A DNA stretch of 64,000 nt from Marsupella aquatica. Its lineage: Eukaryota > Marchantiophyta. The position numbers and the translations under genes were made by a program. Location of the stretch: contig OZ316892.1 in the NCBI GenBank assembly GCA_973895155.1, positions 22,506,001 to 22,570,000 of the forward strand, written 5' to 3'. Shown here piece by piece: positions 40,548 to 51,872 of the stretch. How positions within the stretch are numbered: position 1 is the first letter of the stretch; every line of letters starts with the position of its first letter. The notes under the pieces were generated by a model. The model was not told the DNA's origin. It did not search any database and was given only the letters and a program-made list of their open reading frames with translations.

Positions 40548-42754
40548 TGGTTCCAAGTTGGTAGACGGTTTTGGGAGAGCAGTTCTCTACCTGGGAAAAT
40601 TTGATCTAGAGAATACGAAGCTCAAAAGGAAGCTACATTGCAGAGCTGAGACACATCCCACATGGTTTGTTCTTGTCACGATTCTCCGAATCCTAATTTT
40701 GTAGGAAATGTACTTCGCTTACTATGTGCAAAGTCTTTACAATACGGTTGTTGTGCTCTACTTAGTGAGGTATCTGACCGCTTGTAGCGAAGAAGCTGGA
40801 TGAGTGCGTGTCGACACCAAGTGTGAATTGGCTTTCTTACAATGTACAGATGCAACGGTAGGGAGATGAATAGTTTTTTCCCATCCATCAAAGCATCCAT
40901 GGTTCACCTCCGTTTTACGAAGGTATGGAAATCAATCTTGTATTTGTACTTGAATTTTGCGGGTACCACAGTATTGATCAAATTGGATTTTGTGATGATA
41001 TTCTAAAAACTCATTTGTACTAGCAGAGCCTTGAAATAAGTTTTTGGAAACTTCAGCCTGGTCTCAACAATTGAGAAAGCATCTGCGTGAAGGTTCTCGA
41101 ATACGCGTATATCATGTACACCTCTGCCTTGCTATGGAGCATGATCTCAGGGAATGGATCAACGTAGTTTAATGGAGAATAACCAGTGACAGACTTACGT
41201 ACTGCCAAGCTTTGACTTTTTAGGGTATCAGGAGCATCTTCCTGGATTGCTCAACGTGGAAAGTGTTGATCATTCAGATTCTGGACTTCGGCAGGGGAGT
41301 TACTTCTGGCGCCTTCCCTGTCCGTAAAGTTGTGTAGGTTACAAGGAACTCCTCCATTAGGTCTGCCCTTGCAAACCGGTGGTCGGCTAAGTCTAACGAC
41401 GTCTGGCTCACCAGTTTTCGAAAGGTAACTTACGGGAGAAGATTGTAACTGCTTCCAACTCCTGGTGAGGAGAAGCCATTTCACTTTGTTCAGCCAGTTA
41501 TCTTTAGGACGAACTTCTAACTTGGACACAACAGGGGAGCTCCATCTAGACTTCAGCGGATGTCACCACATTTAACACAAATACCATGAACTCCAGATTC
41601 CACCAGACTTTTATACAATCACAAATGCAATCAACTGGCTCAGTGAGGCAACTGGGTTGGAAAAACGGTTCGTATGTGACGAAGCAAGAGTTGTTACAAC
41701 ACTTCAGAAGATGATAATGATGATGATACTAATACAAGCGAAGCCAAGGATTTACTACGTTGTCGTTGTCCAGGTGCTTCATGACAGGCGAAATCTAATG
41801 TTACAGTCTTGCGGACCCTCCCAACTAGTCTTGTGGCATTCTCTGAATGAACCTGCACAACTAATAACACAAATGGTAACATACATCTTGGGGAAAGCCA
41901 ATAGCGCCCAATGGAGTAGTCATAGCTACTGCAGTTGTGTCAACAAATTTAAACATCTAGTCGTTGCCATCCCCCTTTTGGGACTTGAATGAAAACGCAT
42001 CTAGGGAACAGTAGAACCACACTTGTAAATGATTGATCTTTGTCATGCGTTGCCCCCGTCCAGCACTAAGCATCCGAGTTGTGCAAGACCCTCGCACGAA
42101 TCAACAAACAGAAGGATGGACTGTCCCTATCATTCCCTTTCCTTGTTTTCCTTGCCAACCCCTTCCAAAGCCTGGGAAACAATTTGTGAATTAATGAAGA
42201 CCACGATTAGCCAAACATAACGACGTGCAACCAAACGAGACCCCCTTGACAGCAAGAATGGAATAATCTACACAAAACTCTCAATTGAGACGTGTTTCCA
42301 CCGAACAATGGTTTTTAACGAGCTTGTGATATGACCAAGTTAACAAATAAAATTTCACTCATCCTACCAATCCTGCTTTAACATCCACGGGACATTTGAC
42401 TACATGGCAGTATAGGAGAACAAATACACCATTCTAGAAGCTGTAGCGGCTGTTCTGATTTGAGTATCACAACAAGCATACAATTCGATCAAGGCAAACG
42501 CCCATTTCTGGAGTCCAACTTTAATAGTTACAAAGGTAGAGATAAACTTACAAGAATGAGTTTTTGTACTCGGTTTGTCTGGGTTTTTCTGTGTGGGCGA
42601 ACACTCTCATCTGACTGCTCAACATCAGTCGAAAGACATCAAAGTTTCGTCAGGATTTCCAAACCCCAGAGTTCTAAACTTACTCTAAGTGGCTCACACT
42701 ACACCTCCAGGCCATCTCAATGCATAAAGGATGAAGGGCGTCTTCGAGGTGTAC
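40548..42754. other. 3' flank of SmD2 and spacer
   Basis: Starts with the SmD2 3' untranslated region. A minus-strand frame at 41251-41529 (92 aa) is open but has no recognised motif, and I could not join it to other exons. No other supported feature. Confidence 0.4.
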
Positions 42755-43268
42755 CTGAACGCCATCAATTTCTAGTTGAACTTGGGTCAGGAGCTCCAGC
42801 AACCTTAAATGCTCCTGGAAGGCGATTAAGGAGATTATATTATTGTCTATTATTGTCGACACGAAACATAACTATTCAAATAGATAAATCTTCAGATCAA
42901 CTGCTGAAGGCAATCAACTCTGAATGAAGCACATACAATATGTGTAGGATAACTAGCTTCTGAACAGCTTAACGTAGTCCGGTGATATTCTCATTCATTA
43001 GATGCTTCAAATTGAAGTCCACCTTATCAACTTCACTAATATGAATTAAGTGAGCAAACTTTGTGTCAGCCACTAAATCGTAAGCAGACATTCTGAAATG
43101 AAGATTCAAATGAGGCCAACATTGGGCGTCAGGCGGGTTTGACAGACCTTCTCCTCTGTCGAATTCCAAGTCTCGAGGTCTTTCACTTGAGCAAAAAACT
43201 GGGATGCCTCCTCTTCTAGCTTGTCGACCTGAAGCCCATACATACCCAAAAAAACCCACCAAGATCAT
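42755..43268 (-). CDS. Possible small multi-exon gene with helical, coiled-coil-like segments (incomplete model)
   Basis: Several minus-strand blocks look coding and are bounded by splice-like sites. 43268-43260 encodes MIL and is followed by a GTGGGT donor. 43228-43148 encodes a 27-residue acidic helix (VDKLEEEASQFFAQVKDLE...) between CAG and GTCTGT. About 43096-42980 encodes MSAYDLVADTKFAHLIHI and more. 42814-42755 encodes EHLRLLELLTQVQLEIDGVQ between CAG and GTACACC. The junction between the second and third blocks is out of phase by one nucleotide, and the downstream end is not found. I recognise no family. It could be a small coiled-coil protein gene or a decayed one. Confidence 0.3.
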
Positions 43269-43676
43269 TGGCTTGCAAAGTTGGCATCAATTCTTCGCCG
43301 CTAGACCATTCTAGCGTTAGTTCCCAGCATTGAAGTGCTCAACGCTTTCCCTCATGCCTCACTGCATAAGCAACCACGCAAACTGCCGACCAATTGAAGA
43401 CTTTTGGAAGCTTGTGTAATTTAAAGAAGCAGGTTCAAATTTTGTTCTTCTCCAGCAATGGATTAATTTTAATTTGAACAGCAAAGGCTCAACTATAAAT
43501 GTGAATTTTGGGTGTCAAACTCAACTCAACTGTAGGAGATACCACCCTAGTTACATGACATAAGGAACAAACTAATCATTAATAATATAATATAATCTGG
43601 CACGACTAGATCATCAAAGGACAGGTGCATGAATGGACGCACGAGGAAAACTCCCTCAGTACAAGACTAGCTAAAT

Positions 43677-43979
43677 TCAGAGGTTATCATGGTGCCACAC
43701 CTTTCTGGCAAGAAGGAGGATTGAACCCAATGGCGTGGGTTTGGCACTCGCAGGACTGCTAGAAGCCCCATTCTTCAGCCTTGCTTCTGCAGCCTCTGCT
43801 CTCAGCATTCGAAGTTCTGCCAAGCTCATGGGTTGATTCCCCTGCCGGCCCACAATGTCGTCCCCTTTGCCATTGCTGTTGTCGGAACCGCTGCCTGGAT
43901 CCTCAGACGAGGGGGCCCTTTTCTTATAGTTTCCGCCAAGACGCCTGTCTATATCATACAATCTTGCTTCAGTCGTCAT
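43677..43979 (-). CDS. Hypothetical 100-aa protein (weak)
   Basis: Single open frame from ATG at 43979, starting MTTEARLYDIDRRLGG. It has a hydrophilic middle and a helical segment (MSLAELRMLRAEAAEARLKN). An in-frame stop lies just upstream, in what could be an exon beginning at a CTGCAG acceptor. The composition is protein-like but I recognise no family. It may be the first exon of a longer gene or the 3' part of the neighbouring transcript starting at 44680. Confidence 0.3.
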   Translation of the reverse strand: MTTEARLYDIDRRLGGNYKKRAPSSEDPGSGSDNSNGKGDDIVGRQGNQPMSLAELRMLRAEAAEARLKNGASSSPASAKPTPLGSILLLARKVWHHDNL

Positions 43980-44488
43980 GATCTCTCATTTTCTGCAGTC
44001 AGCACCTGAATAGCTTTATCTGGCACTTTGCCCGTTCAGACATGCATTTAATATTGGCAAGGAATCGACGGAGAGGTTGACCCCAAAACCTTGGCTGGTA
44101 GCAGCAAATGCTTTGTTCGGTCCAATCTTAGCCTCCGTTCAATTGCTGGTTTCGTTACTAACGGTGGGAAACCTGAAAAACAAAAGAAGTCCCGGCTAGC
44201 CATCTGCCGAGTGTCACCTTTCATATTCGCTCCTAGTTATTTCCTTTCTTTACGTTTGGAATCTGAATTCATTTCCTTCATACATCGTCTATTTTCTTAC
44301 TTTTGGAGCTATGGCTATCTTATATTTTATGACCCCTTGATGAATTTGTCGACTGCAAGAACCAATTCGTCCATTCTCACATTCCCTTCAATGCTTTCGT
44401 GCATTGCTGTTCCAACAGAGCGAACATCAAAATACCTTAGTGGGCTCGATAAGAATCGCATGAAAGAGAACTGCAACCACTCAACCAA

Positions 44489-44680
44489 CTAGGAACCAAA
44501 GATTCGTGACACACCTGCGCCCCGATTGGCAAAATGCCCCACAACAAATAGAGCTGCAGCAGCCACGAGCATGAATGGCCAATTCACAATCACCGGTTTC
44601 GCATAATCTTCGTAATACGCTGCCCTTTGCTTTGGGCCACCACCACCCACCTTCAACTCACCGTTCCTTCCCTTCGCCAT
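44489..44680 (-). CDS. Hypothetical small single-pass membrane protein
   Basis: 63-aa frame from ATG at 44680. A basic, Gly-rich N-terminus (MAKGRNGELKVGGGGPKQRA) is followed by YYEDYAKPVIVNWP and a clear transmembrane segment (FMLVAAAALFVVGHFA). It may continue by splicing: GGGGCGCAG/GTGTGTC is a good donor at about 44508, and a polypyrimidine-TTTCAG acceptor lies near 44173. That would replace the last eight residues with a longer basic tail. No family is assigned. The upstream side (44680-44720) is C-rich on the plus strand, consistent with a leader. Real gene likely, function unknown. Confidence 0.45.
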   Translation of the reverse strand: MAKGRNGELKVGGGGPKQRAAYYEDYAKPVIVNWPFMLVAAAALFVVGHFANRGAGVSRIFGS

Positions 44681-45474
44681 CCTTCCCTTGCCCTCCCTCC
44701 CCTTCCCTACTCTTCAGGGATTCAAAATCCCGCTGTGCAACACAAAGCTTATTAGTATCCCTAGGGGATGGTCGCTTTTTGCCTCCCGTCGTTTCCGATC
44801 CTCTGTTGAAGGGTTAAGAGAGGGACAAACCTTAAGTGCCTACCCCTTGCAGAAATAAGAATCTGCTGCCCAAAGAATTGAATTGCTCATATTTCAGCAA
44901 GGGAATGATGCAGTTCAGAAGCCCCAAGGGCGGGAGGCTTGCCCTTGACAACATTCACCCATCCATTCCCTTCCCTTCCCTCAGGTTTTCCACTCCTTCC
45001 TTGCCTCTGATTCTGATTCATCAAATTTCAAATGCTACTAGACATAACAAGCTTCTCCCAAATTCTACAGATATCGGTGCTGCTCCAACGAACTCAGGGT
45101 AAAGCACAATGACGTAATTAGAGCTCGCAGGATACCCAATCGAGCTCAGCTCAGCTCTGCTCAGAGTTTTGAAAGGGGAAACGGTTCACAGTAGAATCTC
45201 CAAATCTAGACAGATTGGGAACAATTCATTCTCCGAAAAGTGAAAAGCAGTAGAAAACCACGTCAGACAGCCAACCAACGTCCTGTTCTGTCCTAGCAAC
45301 ACGAAGGCACTCTAATTTTCATCACCATAACTGACATCAGATCTCAACCATCCGCAGGTACGACATCACCATAAACCCAATCAAACTTCAAAACTACAGC
45401 TCATCTCGGATTGGATGCATTCCACAGTAGGGTAGAAGGATGCTGCTCGGGGTTGAAGCACTCACGCTACAGGG
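44681..45474. other. Upstream flank and spacer
   Basis: Pyrimidine-rich patches near 44660-44720 and 44950-45010. No supported gene. Confidence 0.45.
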
Positions 45475-45840
45475 TTGTCCGTCTTTCTCTCCATTGATTG
45501 CCTGCCATGGAGTGAGTCCTTCGATCAATCTGCTCTCTTCTCTAGGCTGACTGCTGCCGCGCTTTCGACCGACAATTGTTACACGCACAAGCTCCAGTGC
45601 CGTCAAAGGGAGAGGGAATCGTTGGGCTACAAAGCAGATGTGGTGCACGAGATGGTGGACGAGCACCTGCAGCGATGGAGGCAGAAGACCAACATTTTCC
45701 TCTCGTCCTCAAACGTGCGCTCCGTCGACATTGATGGATTTTGTAGAGTCACCCATGGGTTAGACGGGGTTTGTTATCTAACTACGGGTACTGTTCAGTC
45801 TAACCATAAGTGCGTGGGTAACTCCAGGCTAGTAGCGTAG
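45475..45840 (+). other. Open frame merging into a dispersed repeat
   Basis: A 121-aa plus-strand frame. The central part (GYKADVVHEMVDEHLQRWRQK, ending near 45690) looks like a possible protein helix. From 45676 the sequence belongs to a repeat also found at 46280 and 46534, so the C-terminal half is repeat-derived. I do not call it a gene. Confidence 0.3.
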
Positions 45841-46922
45841 GCCCCTAATACTAGAGCACTTCCTTTTGTAAATGCATCCAAAAATGTAAGTGCAAGTTGA
45901 CTATGAGAGTGATGGATGTTGAACAAAGATGACATTTACAATGGCAAGCTTTTGATCATCCAACAAACAAATAATTAACCCTGAGATATGTGTTTCACAT
46001 CAACTGAGGTTATGCCACGTCAACTGAGGTAATGTCCATGGGATCACACAAGATCTTTATCATATTAGGCCCGTTGGTCATATCGAGCCTCCGTAATACA
46101 AATTCTCTTTATCTCACAACTGGTTTTATAACAATGAGCCTCAGTTTCTATTATCCACACATACATTGTTTGGAGAGATATTAGTAGTAGTATGGCTAAC
46201 CTAACCAAGTCCGTGACTAAATTTAGCCCCAACTATGATTGCAATCCTAAGTTTAGACCTAAGAGTAATTGCCTAACAATGGAGGCAGGAGACCGACATT
46301 TGACTCCCGTCGCCAAAGGTGTGCTCCGTATTGATGGATTGTGTAGGGTAACCCATGGGCTAGACAGGGTTATCTAACTACTATACAGATTGCCATGCAA
46401 AAGTGCATCATGTATATAACAACATTATGTGGGTAACTGGAGGCTACTTCTATAGTCCCCTAATATTACAACACTTTCCTTTGTAAATGCACAAAAAAAT
46501 GCACTTCTGTAAGTGCAAGTCAGTAGCCAGCTATGGAGGCAGGAAACCAACATTTTCCTCCCATCCCCAAAAGTGTGCTCCACACCATTGCCGGGTACAT
46601 CGTAGCACCTTTGGAGTGTCACCGCACTTGACTAGACTGTACTTTTCATTGCTCACTACCATTGTGTCATAGAACTTAACTGAACTTTTCATTGATCACT
46701 TACTGTTTTTTTTCCATATGCTCTATTTATGTTATTTTATTCACTTACACATCACTACAAGATACACATCCCTACAAGACAAAATATCAAGCATGTGCTT
46801 GACAAAATATGAATTTCGAGGATGAACAAATGAATAACAAATAGTGAATACTCAAAGTACATTTTTGTCGATAAGAGTGCACATGCATTCATGAGATTGT
46901 GCAGGGTAATCCATGGGCTATA
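45676..46922 (+). repeat. Locally duplicated repeat, two long and two partial copies
   Basis: A block of about 225-240 bp beginning TGGAGGCAG-AGACC-ACATTT occurs at 45676-45900 and 46280-46520, sharing ACCCATGGG, GTGGGTAACT and AAGTGCAAGT words. The first 50 bp recurs at 46534. The ATTGTGTAGGGTAA-CCATGGGCTA part recurs at 46893-46922. Divergence between copies is moderate. This looks like a non-coding repeat family amplified locally. Confidence 0.8.
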
Positions 46923-46939
46923 GAATCACGCAACACGAG

Positions 46940-47675
46940 ATGGAAGCGGGCAGAGACCGACTGCTTCGGCGATTCACAACCACATCCATCACGGCAGTGG
47001 TGCTGCTTACAGCTGACTGCGGCCCTCAGCCTCACGCGCTCTCCTCTGTAAGAAAAACTCTTGGTGCTCATTCCTGTCCATGCTTGATTCCTGCGTTCCT
47101 GTTTGTTTGCCGTCTTCCACGCTCTGCAGCCACTTGTTAAAATTGTTCGATTCTGTTCTCCGTCGTCGTTTTGATTACTTCAAATCATCTGGCGATCGGC
47201 TCATTCTAGCTCAGAAAAATGAAATCGTCTCCTGTGCATTTCGTCGGCTTGGGATTGTTTTGTGGAAGACAGAGATTGCAATCGTGTGCATTAATGCTGT
47301 CTGTCGAGTCTCTGGCATTTTGAGGAGTCATCAGAGAAATGTTTTAAGGCCCTTGTTTTGTCATTCTGGCGCAGCTCCTTTTTGGGGGTTATACGTGATT
47401 TACACCCCTAATTTTTATCTTGTAGGAGTAGTGTTTCTGGAACTTGTGCTCTCAGCTTTGTGTGACTGAAATCGAAGTCCGTGCTTCATCAGTTCACCTC
47501 CATTGTTGAGCTACGTGGAGTCCATCATAACATAGTGGAATTGCAGGTGTCGAGATGGTTGGATGCAGGCAAGGATTGGGTGCTGAGCCCCACTGAGAAA
47601 GAGCTGGCAGAGCTAGAGAAGAAGCGGAAGGTTTACTTGGGTCGGGACGAGAAGGAGGACAAAGGTGGAGACTAA
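46940..47675 (+). CDS. Possible two-exon gene for a 78-aa protein
   Basis: Exon 1 (46940-47047) encodes MEAGRDRLLRRFTTTSITAV and ends CTCTCCTCT/GTAAGAA. Exon 2 (47547-47675) follows a TTGCAG acceptor and encodes VSRWLDAGKDWVLSP, then a charged helix (TEKELAELEKKRKVYLG), ending TAA. Both junctions are phase 0. The exon 2 peptide is convincingly protein-like. The exon 1 choice is inferred, and another exon could lie between. No family is recognised. Exon 1 begins just after the last fragment of the local repeat. Confidence 0.42.
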
Positions 47676-48269
47676 ATTTGAGTGTTGGATACAAGCTTGG
47701 ATGATCATCCAGACGATCGGCCAAATCGCCACCTGGGATCTTTTGCCCTGACTGCGCGTCTCAAGCCCGGTTGTTATGCCTAGCGGGTGTTACATGCTCA
47801 TGAGCGCCTTCATACGTGATCAATTCATCTCTGGAGAGCAGGCTTCATTCTGGTTTCAGTTTAGTTCAGAATTCACACAGCTTGAGAGTGTCAGTTTGAC
47901 ACCGTTTGTTCCTTTCTGTAAACAATGCTACCCAATGATCGTCTGTACAGCTGTGGACTAACCTGTAGAGGTGGGAGTGCAAACTCATTGTACAATTTGG
48001 GAGGCGAGCTTGAACCCTTCGTAAAAACTTAACTAAGGCAGAAACAGTCGAACGTAAGATCTGGTATGTCAACAATGGAGACAAAGGCATAATATCTCTG
48101 TATCTTAAATGCACTAATCTTGAAGCAAGGACAACTACATTCTTTAGCATATTTCCACGTCGAGCTGTTGCTCAAAGCAACGCCCAACGGGACCTCGTCC
48201 AGGTTTCCGAGCTGTGGAAAAAGTTTCCAACTTTACAAAGTTGCAGATCTTGCCTTCTTTTGGGCAAAT

Positions 48270-51200
48270 ATGGGAAGAAACGACGCGCGAACTTTACGGA
48301 TTTGTTATCATGTACTGAAATTGAGGGCTTCTGGGCAACAAGGGGTGCGTACTCTTGCCCCTGGCATTGGACATAGTTCAGCGTACTCGGATGGGACAGG
48401 AAAAGGTGATTGTAGACCTGGTCATCTTGGGTTTAAGCAGTTAAAGCCATCATGTGCAGATGTGCTTGGCATTCATCGTAGCATTGGACATAGGAACTTT
48501 GGGGTGGAGGGAGCAGACATGTATGAGCGGGTTCCAAAACCAGAAGCAGTGGGCAGGGAGCCGGAGGCAACATCGAAGGTGGTAGAATACCTGAACTCCT
48601 TGAGAAATTTTGAGAAAGAAGGAGTGCCGAAAGGGGCAGGTACTGAGTCTGATGAGGGCTTTGATCTTCGGCGCATGTCCCGTCTGCTCCTTCGCCTAGG
48701 AGATCCTCTTTCCAAGTATCTGGTATTGCAATATCGGCTTCAAGCATCTCCCCTAATGATGTTTGTGTCTTCCTGAGGGCAAAGTTTCGAACATCCTTCC
48801 TTTCAATGTACGTTCAGGTTAATTTTGCAGCTGGAACATTTGTCACTAACCTTATCAACGCTCGGAGTGCATTGTTGTCAATGTGGGGAGGTTTTGAGCA
48901 TACCGTCCTAAATTGCAGAAATTATGGACTTTTGGCTTATTCACAAGACTATGACAACGTCTGCACTCTGTCATTGTACTCGAAGTTCGAAACCCTCAAC
49001 CTCCATTTCTGGCGTTTCTCCAATCTCACAGGTTGTGCACGTTGCTGGAACAAAAGGCAAGGGCTCCACAGTCAGCTTTTTAAGCCAAATTCTCCGAGCA
49101 GCTGGCTTCCGTGTTGGGTCATACACAAGGTAAGCAGATCCCAGGAGGCATGATTTCTTACATGCAAAATCGTAGACACCAGCGGGGTCATGTAATGCTC
49201 CAGTAAGCCTCAATTGTCCTTCGTCCTCCCCGATGGTCAATTCTTTTGGGTTTTCGTGTGCTCTGCTTTCTCCACGCTATATCTCTATTTGATTCGGCGT
49301 CGTCTCCTTTGAATTCTTTTATGAAGCACGAATGCATTGCAACGTCAGCTAGGCCTGGCATTGATGTGACTTATCCTCAAATTTTAGGGCTTTGTCGTGG
49401 CAGCCCACATATTCACAGCTTACGGGAGCGGATCACTTCTGGGACAACGGGTCAACCCATCTCTATAAAAGCCATCAATCAACTTTTTGATGATGTGCAA
49501 GAGAACGTTCATGAAGCTGTGATTGCTGAGGCTGGTGCACTAACTCACTTTGAGGTGACAACAAGTTCCTACATAGCCAGCTCACATGGTTCGGGCTCCT
49601 CAGAAGGACAGGGAGGATGTATTGAGTGGTAAACGTTGTCTTGCTCTAGGTGATGACATAGTTGTAGGCCCGAAGTCAAATTCAGTTTGGATACTAGCTT
49701 CAACTGTTTGAGCACACTTTACAAGTTGCAATATTCTCATTCTTTTTCGATGGAAATACAGGTGTTGACGGCATTGGCATTTGTGCATTTTGCTCGTGAG
49801 AGAGTTGACGTTGCTGTCATTGAGGTACGTAATCATATAAATTCTGTGGACCTCCCCATCTATCTGTGTTACCAGTCTGCAAAAACCATTTCCTTGTGAC
49901 ACATGGAGGTGGGATACACTACAGGCCGGACTTGGAGGAGCTCGAGATGCAACCAATGTGATTCAATCATCAGGTCTTCTGGCAGCTGTTATTGTGGGCA
50001 TTGGAGAGGAGCATTTGGAGGCCCTCGGTGGCTCCTTAGAAAGTATAGCACTTGCCAAGGCGGGGATAATCAAACACGGGCGTCCGGTATGACCTACTTA
50101 GATTCATGCTTATCTAGAACGTGTCTTATTTAAGACCTGGGTTTCATTTGCAAACATTGTTGAGGGAGCTGATTCATCATGTATTGGGGTTGTCTCGCCT
50201 ATTTAGAAGAAAAATATCAGCTGAGAGTCTCTCTGCTTGCAACAGGTCATATTGGGCAGACAAACAGAGTCCGTTGCAGAAAATCTGGTACGACAGGTAG
50301 CAGCGTCAAAGAATTCTGCTGTGCTACCTCGACCTGGCCAGAGTGTTGTATTTAACACGAAGGGCATCTGTTTAGACAGTTTCAACTCACATCAGATTTG
50401 TGATATCTCAATACCTGAAACAGCTTTAGGTGACAGTGCGGGTGACAGTGATGAGGTACCACATCTTGAAGTATTTCTGGCTCTGCAGATGAGTCAATTT
50501 GGTATTGTGAGAAATGGAGAGTTCTGCAGGTGCAGTGAGTTTTGAAAGTGAGACGATCAGCAGGAAGCTAACGAAAGATTTTCGCGTGGCTAGGCGTGGA
50601 TGATTCAAGACTTGAAGGTCCCAGCGTTGGGGGCTCATCAGCTGGACAACGTCGCTGCTGCCATCCAAACTGCTCTGTGCCTCCGGAGGGAAGGTAAGCT
50701 CTGAGTAGTTCTGATTACCGATCACACAGACCCAACGTGTTTGGCGGACACGCACCTGTCCATGAAATGCATACTTGTCCAGAAGTGAACGTATCCGATG
50801 TATTGCTCATTCGATGGTTTTGCGTGTGTTCAGGTTGGAAAATATCAGATTCAGCTATCAGACTCGGTGTGGAAAGTACCACTGTCCCTGGAAGATTTCA
50901 AGTTGTCAATCCACGTGAAGCCTTGAAGTTGGGCTCTCATGGCTCGACTATCATCTTGGACGGAGGTAGGCTCAAACTTTATGAAGAGTCTGACCTGGTT
51001 CGATCAAAGTCTCAAAATTTGGAGCATTGTAATTTGGCATTGTGTGTCGTTGTTACTGGTTGAATCCTTTGCCAATGACTACGAATGTTTTTCGTTATGC
51101 ATACAATCTCTCAGCGCACACATTGGGCTCTGGAGCAGCACTAGCTCGCACTTTAAGAGAAGTATTTCCGAAGGAGTGTGTAGCCATGGTAATCGCAATG

Positions 51201-51872
51201 GCTTCAGACAAAGATCATGAGGGTTTTGCGAGGGCAATACTTAAAGGTAACGAAGAAGGCCAGCATAACAGTAAAGGCTGAGCATGATCTTTTCGTGTGT
51301 AAACTCTGGACCAAGGAGTGCAGAATGTACATAATAGCAAGGAGTTTCATTTACTAGACTTGTCAGTGAACTTTGTCATGCCTGGTGTGGATCTTGGATA
51401 GACATTGGATCTAGATCGGGCAAGGCTTTTAGTTCAGTTAATTATCTGTGGCCTCTAACTTTGGGATTGGGTTCCTGGATGTATTGCAGGGACACAGCCT
51501 AAGGTCATTGTGACAACAAGTGTTGATATTGCAGGGAGCTTGAAGCGCTCTACATCGTCAAGGTCGCTTATGGGTAGTTTTATGCTAGCTGGTAAAGACT
51601 TGAACATGACAGTCCTCAATGAACTTGACAGTTACCCTCACAGCAGATCTCCGATCCAAGTATTATCAAGTAGTACAGATTCCGTAGAGGTTAGATCACG
51701 AAGAAGAGAGCAAATGGTTTTACTGGAAGAAGCCGACTCTATCCAGCTTGCAGTAGCAAAAGCTGCCCAATTGATTCTGGACGTGAATAGGAAGAGACCA
51801 GGAGTGATATGTATCACTGGATCTCTTCATGCTGTTGCAACAACCATGTCTCATCTATCAACTATAAAGTGA
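48270..51872 (+). CDS. DHFS: Dihydrofolate synthetase (FolC/Mur ligase family), ten exons
   Basis: Adds the first glutamate to dihydropteroate to make dihydrofolate; in plants the enzyme is mitochondrial. Exons are 48270-48722, 49032-49129, 49404-49554, 49762-49824, 49925-50086, 50246-50455, 50594-50693, 50834-50965, 51115-51246 and 51490-51872 (TGA). Phases agree and give about 627 aa. Motifs: [33 protein letters not shown] (P-loop), [87 protein letters not shown] and [28 protein letters not shown] at 48270 looks like a mitochondrial presequence. An in-frame ATG also exists at 48120. Exon 7 uses a GCTAG acceptor; the region just before it (50456-50593) has stops in frame, so that join is the least certain. 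Confidence 0.92.

Noticed and set aside
41251-41529. 92-aa minus-strand frame near 41.4 kb
   Set aside because: No recognised domain. It cannot be joined in phase to neighbouring blocks.
44489-44680. SERP1/RAMP4 translocon protein
   Set aside because: Size and single transmembrane helix fit, but the conserved RAMP4 N-terminal sequence is not present.
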